NCBI GenBank assembly: GCA_023419175.1
Contig: JAEZYG010000023.1
Coordinates: 1 to 5,550 of the forward strand
Direction of reading: 5' to 3'
Length of the DNA: 5,550 bases
Origin: Actinomycetes bacterium
Lineage (GTDB): Bacteria; Actinomycetota; Actinomycetes; Propionibacteriales; Propionibacteriaceae
In this document: positions 1 through 4,903 of the stretch, in pieces
Layout of the letters: the number at the start of each line of letters is the position of its first letter
How positions within the stretch are numbered: the stretch's first letter is position 1
Program-made: the position numbers and the translations under genes
Notes under the pieces: generated by a model
Seen by the model: only the letters and a program-made list of their open reading frames with translations
What the model was told of the DNA's origin: nothing
Database searches by the model: none

Positions 1-26
1 GCTCTAACCGACTGAGCTATAGGCCC
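1..26 (-). tRNA. tRNA, 5' end only (probably tRNA-Ile)
   Basis: Read on the minus strand, the gene starts at position 26 and runs off the left edge. Visible are the 5' acceptor strand GGGCCTA, the TA linker (T8, A9), and a complete D-arm in which GCTC pairs with GAGC around the loop AGTCGGTTA. The anticodon lies outside the window. The acceptor and D-arm match the pattern I know for actinobacterial tRNA-Ile(GAT), but another isoacceptor cannot be excluded. A promoter lies 27 bp upstream of the mature 5' end. Confidence 0.85.
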
Positions 27-52
27 ATCAGCGACGTAATCGCCGGGAAATA

Positions 53-81
53 ACTATAGCAATAAGCCCCATAGCAGCCAA
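53..81 (-). promoter_or_regulatory. Promoter of the tRNA gene
   Basis: On the minus strand a -35 box TTGGCT (76-81; 4 of 6 consensus bases) is followed by a 17-bp spacer and a -10 box TATAGT (53-58; 5 of 6). Transcription would start near position 46, giving a leader of about 20 nt before the mature tRNA 5' end at 26. Spacing and orientation fit a housekeeping-sigma promoter serving only the tRNA. Confidence 0.65.
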
Positions 82-118
82 ATCACGAATTGGGTTTCTT
101 TACTTAGAAGTACATTCA

Positions 119-134
119 CGTGGACTACTCCACG
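119..134. repeat. Small perfect hairpin
   Basis: CGTGGA (119-124) pairs perfectly with TCCACG (129-134) across a four-base CTAC loop. Neither side carries a T-run, so it is not an obvious intrinsic terminator. It lies five bases left of a second, longer hairpin and upstream of the tRNA promoter. Confidence 0.5.
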
Positions 135-139
135 AAAGA

Positions 140-165
140 GATATGTCGATAGTTCATCGCATATC
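140..165. repeat. Ten-base-pair inverted repeat with one bulge
   Basis: GATATG-T-CGAT (140-150) pairs with ATCG-CATATC (156-165): ten base pairs, a single bulged T at 146, and a five-base loop AGTTC. There is no T-run on either side. It could be an operator, an RNA hairpin in a long leader, or a remnant. Its half-sites share the GATAT and CGAT elements of the palindrome at 484-506. Confidence 0.55.
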
Positions 166-405
166 ACGACAAAATATCTTCCTCACGACCCACCTATCTA
201 TCCGTACTCCCCAAAGCCTTATTTCCCATCACTAGAGCCTCGCTAACGGAGCAGATCGGTAGAGAATCCATCCTTGCCCGTTCTATTTCATACCTATTCT
301 GTGCAGGATAAAGCAGCATGTGAAGGAAAATTCGTCGAAAGTGAATCATGAGAATCTGCGGTGATATTTTCTCAAGATCTACTCGTATAGACACGTTCTT
401 AGCCT

Positions 406-446
406 GAAGTGATAGAGATCGTCACCATTTGCGTCCACGAAGTGAT
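406..446 (+). repeat. Pair of 8-bp direct repeats
   Basis: GAAGTGAT occurs at 406-413 and again at 439-446, 33 bp apart start to start (about three helical turns). A related GAAAGTGAAT lies near 337-346. The spacing would place the copies on one face of the helix, as for some regulator sites. With only two exact copies, chance is a reasonable alternative. Confidence 0.3.
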
Positions 447-483
447 TTGGGATCATCAATCCACTCCACGCCCATTACACTGA

Positions 484-506
484 AGATATCGACCTACGCG
501 ATATCT
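484..506 (+). promoter_or_regulatory. Perfect palindrome next to the start of the SAM hydrolase gene (candidate operator or RNA hairpin)
   Basis: AGATATCG (484-491) and CGATATCT (499-506) are exact reverse complements separated by seven bases. The right arm ends immediately before the Shine-Dalgarno GGAG (507-510), and the ATG follows at 515. As DNA it has the symmetry of a dimeric repressor site. As RNA it would form an 8-bp stem abutting the ribosome binding site. The sequence alone does not decide between these. Confidence 0.5.
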
Positions 507-514
507 GGAGCACC

Positions 515-1369
515 ATGAAACCTCTCATCTTGCAATCGGATTTTGGATATAACGATGGGGCTGTCTCAGCGATGAGAGGGGTGGCATATCAGGTTGACGA
601 GCGTCTCGCCATTCATGACCTGACACACAATATCCCTCCCTATGACGTCTGGGAAGGATCCTGTCGTCTAGCTCAAACCACCCCTTATTGGCCTGAAGGA
701 AGCGTCTTCGTCTCTGTTGTCGATCCCGGAGTCGGATCGGAACGTCTCTCAATCGTTGCCCGAACGTCTAAAGGCCACTACATCGTCACTCCAGACAATG
801 GCACCTTGACCCATCTGGCCACCACCATTGGAATCGATCAGGTGCGCATCATCGATGAGCAGACGAACCGTCTACCTGGCTCATCTGAGTCCTATACCTT
901 TCACGGACGCGATATCTACGCCTATACCGGAGCCCGCCTCGCCGCTGGCGTGATCTCCTTCGACCAGGTAGGTCCTGCACTCGATGTCGATATCGTCACC
1001 TTACCCACCTGCCCAGCATTGCGCGATGGGGAGAGCGTTCACGGCACTATCGATACCCACGATGTGCGCTATGGCTCTTTGTGGACGAATATCTCCCGCC
1101 CGCTCTTTCTTGAGCTGGGGGTGTCACATGGCAACTACTGCACCGTCACGATTACACGTGCGGACGAGGCGATCTATTCCTCTCCTCTGCGCTATCACCG
1201 ATCCTTCGCCAACGTCAACGTCGGTGAAGCCCTTATCTACGTCAACTCTCTCGACAATATGGCGATTGCGATCAACCGTGGTTCCTTCGCCAAAGCGTAT
1301 AACGTCGGACAAGGCATCGACTGGAAAGTCGAATTGCGCTATCCGGCAACACAACTCGACCTCCACTGA
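515..1369 (+). CDS. SAM hydroxide adenosyltransferase (SAM hydrolase, DUF62 family)
   Basis: This 284-residue cytoplasmic protein should catalyse SAM + H2O to adenosine + L-methionine. Family signatures run the whole length: QSDFG at 7-11, the DLTHNIPPYDV block at 35-45, VVDPGVG at 68-74, PDNG at 93-96, FHGRD at 129-133, and the C-terminal block around YVNSLDNMAIAINRG at 242-256. The Asp-Arg-His triad of the hydrolases is present as D70, R77 and H130, which argues for hydrolase rather than the related SAM chlorinase or fluorinase; no fluorinase-type insertion loop is seen. Length is normal for the family. One oddity is GSLWTNI at 187-193, where most members I know have GN followed by a hydrophobic residue; residue 188 is Ser instead of Asn. 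The start at 515 is supported by the full N-terminal DFG motif and by TGGAG at 506-510. It is the first gene of a four-gene operon whose other members make an ECF importer, suggesting the enzyme acts on imported material or on a related SAM pool (inference). Confidence 0.93.
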   Translation: MKPLILQSDFGYNDGAVSAMRGVAYQVDERLAIHDLTHNIPPYDVWEGSCRLAQTTPYWPEGSVFVSVVDPGVGSERLSIVARTSKGHYIVTPDNGTLTHLATTIGIDQVRIIDEQTNRLPGSSESYTFHGRDIYAYTGARLAAGVISFDQVGPALDVDIVTLPTCPALRDGESVHGTIDTHDVRYGSLWTNISRPLFLELGVSHGNYCTVTITRADEAIYSSPLRYHRSFANVNVGEALIYVNSLDNMAIAINRGSFAKAYNVGQGIDWKVELRYPATQLDLH

Positions 1370-1396
1370 TCGTCTATCTCACACGAAAGAAGAGCA

Positions 1397-1957
1397 ATGA
1401 CCGGATTGGCTAAAACTTCACCTATCACCTCTGTCGTGGCGACCGGTATCGGCGCCGCCCTATTCTTCGTCTTCGGAAAATTCCTCGCCATTCCCACCCC
1501 CATTCCCAACACCACCCTCAATATCCAATATGCCCTGCTGGTGGTCTTTGCCATCCTTTACGGTCCTGTGGTGGCTGCTCTGATGGGCTTCATCGGACAT
1601 TTCCTCATCGATGTATCGACCTTCGGCCCGTGGTGGTCGTGGATTATCGCTTCTGCCGTCGTCGGTCTGATCGTCGGTCTGCTGTGCTTACGAGATAAGG
1701 TTCAATCGGACGGAGTGACCACCACCACACTGATGCGTTTTGGTTTTGCGACGGTGATGGCTCATGCCATCGCTTGGGTGTTACTCGCCCCCGCCCTTGA
1801 CGTCCTCATCTACTCTGAACCGGCAGGAAAAGTCTTCGTTCAAGGGTTGACCGCTTGGGGAGTCAATGCGGTCACTTCTGTGGTTATCGGCATCATCATT
1901 TTGATCGCCTACGGTAAGACGGTGACGAAATCCGGTTCACTCACCCTCGACCAGTGA
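1397..1957 (+). CDS. ECF transporter substrate-binding (S) component, UPF0397 family
   Basis: This is a 186-residue integral membrane protein. Hydrophobic segments by eye lie at about 11-31, 43-65, 81-98, 113-133 and 155-175. Sequence features typical of UPF0397 are the AIPTPIPNTTLNIQYA stretch at 31-46, the YGPVVA turn at 55-60, GFIGHFLIDV at 64-73 and the WWSWIIAS block at 79-86. S components bind a small substrate and dock on an EcfT/EcfA module. As I recall, the Pfam model covering this family is named for riboflavin transport, so automatic labels may say riboflavin; nothing here establishes that, and the substrate is unknown. It starts 27 bp after the SAM hydrolase with a modest AGAAG ribosome site at 1388-1392. 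Its stop overlaps the GTG start of the ATPase gene by 4 bp, which points to translational coupling. Confidence 0.9.
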   Translation: MTGLAKTSPITSVVATGIGAALFFVFGKFLAIPTPIPNTTLNIQYALLVVFAILYGPVVAALMGFIGHFLIDVSTFGPWWSWIIASAVVGLIVGLLCLRDKVQSDGVTTTTLMRFGFATVMAHAIAWVLLAPALDVLIYSEPAGKVFVQGLTAWGVNAVTSVVIGIIILIAYGKTVTKSGSLTLDQ

Positions 1958-3726
1958 GCACGATGTCGCTTTATGCAAGTAGTGATTCGACGGTTGGCGG
2001 GCTTGAGCCAATCGTCGAATTGCGCGATGTCACCTTTCAATATCGCGCTCAATCTCAACCCACGTTGACCGATATCAATCTGACGATCTATCGCGGTCAA
2101 AAAGTGGCGATCGTAGGACAATCGGGGTCGGGAAAATCCACTCTTGCCAATCTGATAAGCGGTTTGATCCCTCACCGCTATGCAGGAATTGTGGACGGAT
2201 CGATCAGGGTAGCCGGCATGGATCCGTCCACCACACCCCTACATGAACTATCCCAACGTGTCGGAACGGTTCTTCAAGATCCAGATGGACAATTCGTTTC
2301 CCTCACCGTTGCAGAAGATATCGCCTTTTCCCTAGAAAATGCGGAATGCGACCATCGAGAGATGGTGGAGCGTACCCGTAAAGCCGCTGAGAGCGTCCAC
2401 ATCGATCACCTTCTCGACTCCTCACCTCACGACCTATCCGGAGGACAAAAGCAGAGGGTTTCGATGGCTGGAGTCTTGGTAGACGAGGTCGATATTTTAC
2501 TTTTCGATGAGCCTTTAGCCTCTCTCGATCCAGCATCAGGTCACCAAGCAGTCGATTTGATCGCAGATCTTCACGCCCGCTACAACACGACCGTCATCAT
2601 CATCGAGCATCGCCTCGAAGATATTTTGCGCTGTGACCTCGATCGGATCATCGTCATGGATCGCGGACGCATCATCGCCGATGGCGATTGCGATCAGATC
2701 ATCGCCTCCCAGATCTTGACCGATCACGGTATTCGTGAGCCTCTTTTCGTGACCGCTGTTCGAATGGCTGGACATAGCCCCACATCTGAGGAATGTCCAT
2801 CTCATGTCGATAAGATCCGTCTTGACCCAGTCGCTTCTACCCTTCGTCAGTGGTCGTGCGAACCTCCTCTTAGACGTGAGCCGACCGAGGTCATTCTCAG
2901 CGCACGCAATGTGAATTTTTCGATCAACGATACCCCGATCCTCAGCGATATCTCTTTTGATATATGCGCCGGCGATACCGTCGCCCTGTGTGGGACGAAT
3001 GGTGCTGGGAAGTCCACCCTGGCGAGATTGATCTGCGGTTTTGATCGTCCAGATTCTGGGAGAATCATCTGCGACGGTGTCGAGATCACCGATTCGCCGA
3101 TTGCTCAACGCGCCGAAAAAATTGGTTTCGTCATTCAAAATCCGAATCAGATGATTTCTCAGCCACTGATCCTCGACGAAGTGGGCTTGGCATTAGCCCA
3201 ACGCGGTATTACGGGTTCGGAAGCGGAATGTCGCATCGAAGAGGTTTTGAAGATATGCGGTTTATGGGCATATCGTTCCTGGCCGATTTCAGCATTGAGT
3301 TTCGGACAGCGTAAGAGAGTGACGATTGCCTCCGTGCTGGTGATGGATCCGAAGATCATCATCTTGGATGAGCCAACCGCTGGCCAAGATTGGGCTCACT
3401 ATACCGACATCATGGAGTTCTTACGTTCTCTGGCAGATTCACAGGTGACGATTATCCTCATCACTCACGACATGCATCTGGCTTTGGAATATACCTCGAC
3501 GACAATGGTGATGCATGATGGTCATCTCATCGCCTCGGATCGTTCCTCTGCGATCTTGGCTGATCTATCAATTGCTGAACGAGCGTCGCTGGCCACCACG
3601 TCATTGACCGCTTTGGCGAAACGGGTCGGTATCGACCATACCGATCGTTTCATTGAACAATTCATTGTTCGTGAGCGGCAGTGGAGGTCGGATATTTTGC
3701 GCTCTCATCTGGGGACAGGACGCTAA
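1954..3726 (+). CDS. Energy-coupling factor transporter ATPase, two fused ABC domains (EcfA-EcfA', YkoD-like)
   Basis: This 590-residue protein carries two complete ABC ATPase domains that would power the ECF importer at the inner face of the membrane. Domain 1: Walker A GQSGSGKST at 55-63, Q-loop Q108, signature LSGGQ at 161-165, Walker B ILLFDEP at 181-187 with catalytic E186, switch H219. Domain 2: Walker A GTNGAGKST at 347-355, Q-loop Q395, signature LSFGQ at 448-452, Walker B IIILDEP at 468-474 with E473, switch H505. A linker of about 60 residues joins them, and about 50 residues follow the last ABC motif. The second signature differs from LSGGQ; as I recall, an aromatic residue at this position is common in the C-terminal half of this fused family. 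Fusion of both ATPases in one gene beside S and T genes is typical of dedicated (group I) ECF systems. The GTG at 1954 overlaps the upstream stop as GTGA; an in-frame ATG at 1963 is an alternative start that removes three residues. Neither has a strong Shine-Dalgarno. Confidence 0.93.
   Translation: MSTMSLYASSDSTVGGLEPIVELRDVTFQYRAQSQPTLTDINLTIYRGQKVAIVGQSGSGKSTLANLISGLIPHRYAGIVDGSIRVAGMDPSTTPLHELSQRVGTVLQDPDGQFVSLTVAEDIAFSLENAECDHREMVERTRKAAESVHIDHLLDSSPHDLSGGQKQRVSMAGVLVDEVDILLFDEPLASLDPASGHQAVDLIADLHARYNTTVIIIEHRLEDILRCDLDRIIVMDRGRIIADGDCDQIIASQILTDHGIREPLFVTAVRMAGHSPTSEECPSHVDKIRLDPVASTLRQWSCEPPLRREPTEVILSARNVNFSINDTPILSDISFDICAGDTVALCGTNGAGKSTLARLICGFDRPDSGRIICDGVEITDSPIAQRAEKIGFVIQNPNQMISQPLILDEVGLALAQRGITGSEAECRIEEVLKICGLWAYRSWPISALSFGQRKRVTIASVLVMDPKIIILDEPTAGQDWAHYTDIMEFLRSLADSQVTIILITHDMHLALEYTSTTMVMHDGHLIASDRSSAILADLSIAERASLATTSLTALAKRVGIDHTDRFIEQFIVRERQWRSDILRSHLGTGR
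3717..3721 (+). promoter_or_regulatory. Ribosome binding site deciding the EcfT start
   Basis: AGGAC lies inside the last codons of the ATPase gene, seven bases before the ATG at 3728. The same frame is open upstream to about 3653, but that extension overlaps the ATPase gene, has no ribosome site and is not EcfT-like. This site therefore supports 3728 as the true start. Confidence 0.6.
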
Positions 3727-3727
3727 C

Positions 3728-4564
3728 ATGGCTACCCGACAGCCTATTTTGGGATATATCGAACGCGATTCACTTATTCATTCCCTGACGGGAACGACTA
3801 AATTGGTGATGATGCTTGTCGCCTCTTTGGCGACGATGATCGGATTCGATACCCGTCTTTTGATAGCGATGCTCATCATCTCTATCGCTGTGTGGATTAT
3901 CTCCAAAATTTCTTTGAAGGATCTTGCCGTCATCATGTGGATCATCGTGATCTTCATGATCTTAAATAACGTACTCATCTTCCTTTTTGCCCCTACCTAT
4001 GGGGTTGAGATCTACCAAAGTCGTCATGACCTTATCCACCTGATCGGCCCCTATACGGTCACGGCTGAACAGCTTTTCTATCAGCTCAATGTGACCTTGA
4101 AATATTTTGCAGTTTTACCCATCGCTTTATTGTTCATTGTCACCACATCTCCTAGTGAATTCGCCTCATCATTGAACCGTATCGGTGTGCCCTATCGCAT
4201 CTCCTATGCGGTCTCCTTGGCGTTGAGATATATCCCCGACGTACAGCGCGAGTTTCGCGATATCTCATGTGCGCAGCAGGCAAGGGGAGCCGATATCTCT
4301 CGACGTGTTCCCTTGTGGACGCGTATCCGCAATGTGACTCAGGTCTTGATTCCCCTTCTGCTGAGCTCAATGCAACGCATTGAGACGATCTCGACAGCGA
4401 TGGAATTGCGCGGTTTTGGACGCGGATCTAAACGCTCCTGGTATCGCGCACGTCCACTTCGCAGCGCCGATTGGATTGCTATTTCCTTATCGCTTGTCCT
4501 CTTAGGTGTGGCGATCGCCTTACTCGTTGTCAACGGTGGACGCTTCTATAACCCTTTTATCTGA
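3728..4564 (+). CDS. ecfT: ECF transporter transmembrane coupling protein EcfT (CbiQ/YkoC-like)
   Basis: This 278-residue membrane protein links the S component to the two ATPase domains. The N-terminus has the LGYIERDSLIHSLTGTTKL pattern (8-26) usual for EcfT. Hydrophobic segments by eye are at about 25-40, 43-58, 66-88, 125-140 and 249-268. The two short coupling motifs that seat in the ATPases are present in the cytoplasmic helical region: ARG at 185-187 (in QQARGAD) and LRG at 227-229 (in AMELRGFG); the second has Leu where many members have Ala. Family-typical stretches LNRIGVPYRISYAVSLALRY (149-168) and IPLLLSSMQRIE (208-219) lie between. The start at 3728 is one base after the ATPase stop and is preceded by AGGAC. 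It is the last gene of the operon. Given its neighbours it should serve only the adjacent S component, although EcfT modules can be shared in some species. Confidence 0.92.
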   Translation: MATRQPILGYIERDSLIHSLTGTTKLVMMLVASLATMIGFDTRLLIAMLIISIAVWIISKISLKDLAVIMWIIVIFMILNNVLIFLFAPTYGVEIYQSRHDLIHLIGPYTVTAEQLFYQLNVTLKYFAVLPIALLFIVTTSPSEFASSLNRIGVPYRISYAVSLALRYIPDVQREFRDISCAQQARGADISRRVPLWTRIRNVTQVLIPLLLSSMQRIETISTAMELRGFGRGSKRSWYRARPLRSADWIAISLSLVLLGVAIALLVVNGGRFYNPFI

Positions 4565-4600
4565 TCTTCTGGCGATCTTCACAAGATACGAGCGGATCAG
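4561..4600 (+). repeat. Nested inverted repeats at the end of the operon
   Basis: CTGATC (4561-4566, overlapping the ecfT stop codon) is the reverse complement of GATCAG (4595-4600). Inside it, CG-ATCTT (4573-4579) pairs with AAGAT-a-CG (4583-4590) around a three-base loop. The position, directly after the last gene, suits a transcript-end structure, but only TTCACCTTG follows, so a classical intrinsic terminator with a U-run is not present. It may protect the 3' end or act with Rho (inference). Confidence 0.35.
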
Positions 4601-4738
4601 TTCACCTTGTCGTGTGATTCATATCTGTCATTTATAACGCCTATCGATAAGAGCAGCGACCCATTGGATTCGATCTATCTTCATTCTGATTCAATCGAGA
4701 TGAAGGGATAATCTCTACACTCTGCCTCATCAACATCT

Positions 4739-4764
4739 TTAGGAAAATGAGCACTCATTCCTAA
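4739..4764. repeat. Hairpin in the convergent spacer
   Basis: TTAGG-aa-AATGA (4739-4750) pairs with TCATT-CCTAA (4755-4764): ten base pairs with a two-base AA bulge and a four-base loop GCAC. No T-run follows on either strand. It may be an accessory transcript-end structure, a protein site or a repeat family member. Confidence 0.45.
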
Positions 4765-4853
4765 GCGAATAGATATTAAAGGAATCGCTGGACGGTGAGA
4801 TCGTCACATGGATAGGTATCTGTCGAGTTTTGATAATGATCTCGATAAGACGA

Positions 4854-4880
4854 AGGGGGCTCCCCAATGGGAAGCCCCCT
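4854..4880 (-). terminator. Probable terminator of the surface protein gene
   Basis: AGGGGGCT (4854-4861) pairs with AGCCCCCT (4873-4880). Past a C/A mismatch, CCC (4863-4865) pairs with GGG (4869-4871) around a three-base loop. The hairpin lies 23 bp downstream of the minus-strand stop codon. On that strand it is followed by TCGTCTTATC, which is only mildly T-rich. It could also stop read-through from the operon on the plus strand, where no T-run follows. The strength of the stem and its place suggest a terminator despite the weak tail. Confidence 0.65.
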
Positions 4881-4903
4881 CGAATTACCTCTGATCGGTC
4901 AGA

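Larger units (their letters stand above)
27..514. other. 488-bp non-coding region between the tRNA and the SAM hydrolase operon
   Basis: No convincing gene is present on either strand. The longest open frame is a 66-codon minus-strand frame at 194-394 with a GTG start, no good ribosome binding site and no recognisable domain. The region holds the tRNA promoter (53-81), two adjacent hairpins (119-134 and 140-165), a pair of direct repeats (406-413 and 439-446) and a perfect palindrome beside the first gene of the operon (484-506). A smaller inverted repeat, TGAGAA at 349-354 and TTCTCA at 369-374, is also visible. No strong sigma-70 type promoter for the operon was found, and I recognise no riboswitch class. 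Confidence 0.7.
4565..4903. other. 339-bp non-coding spacer between convergent genes
   Basis: The plus-strand operon ends at 4564 and the minus-strand surface protein gene ends at 4904. I see no gene in between. The stretch holds the structure at 4561-4600, a loose inverted repeat (CTTCAT at 4679-4684 with ATGAAG at 4700-4705), a stronger hairpin at 4739-4764, the GC-rich terminator-like hairpin at 4854-4880, and a short TGATC/GATCA repeat over the stop codon of the surface gene (4892-4906). Part of the middle remains unexplained. Confidence 0.7.

Noticed and set aside
1..26. tRNA as an attachment site for an integrated element
   Set aside because: Integrases usually use the 3' half of a tRNA, which is off the window, and no integrase or direct repeat is seen.
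143..232. Short plus-strand frame (ATG at 143, about 30 codons)
   Set aside because: Starts inside the 140-165 inverted repeat, poor spacing to AGAG, no recognisable sequence.
194..394. 66-codon minus-strand open frame in the intergenic region
   Set aside because: GTG start without a good ribosome site, no recognisable domain, no partner genes; best explained as a chance frame.
348..407. 19-codon plus-strand frame that could be a leader peptide
   Set aside because: No run of regulatory codons, no ribosome site and no following attenuator-like structure with a T-run.
428..456. Possible operon promoter TTTGCG, 17-bp spacer, GATCAT
   Set aside because: Only 3 of 6 and 4 of 6 consensus matches; too weak to list as a promoter.
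27..514. SAM or other riboswitch upstream of the SAM hydrolase
   Set aside because: Looked for because of the SAM-consuming enzyme, but no class-specific core or kink-turn pattern was recognised; a covariance-model search would be decisive.
530..553. TTGCAA and TATAAC boxes near the start of the SAM hydrolase gene
   Set aside because: Spacing is about 12 bp and both boxes lie inside the coding sequence.
2536..3138. 200-codon minus-strand frame inside the ATPase gene
   Set aside because: Shadow of the strongly supported ABC ATPase coding frame; no recognisable domain.
3653..3727. Upstream extension of the EcfT frame (25 extra residues)
   Set aside because: Overlaps the ATPase gene, no ribosome site, and the extra residues do not resemble EcfT; the ATG at 3728 has AGGAC at good distance.
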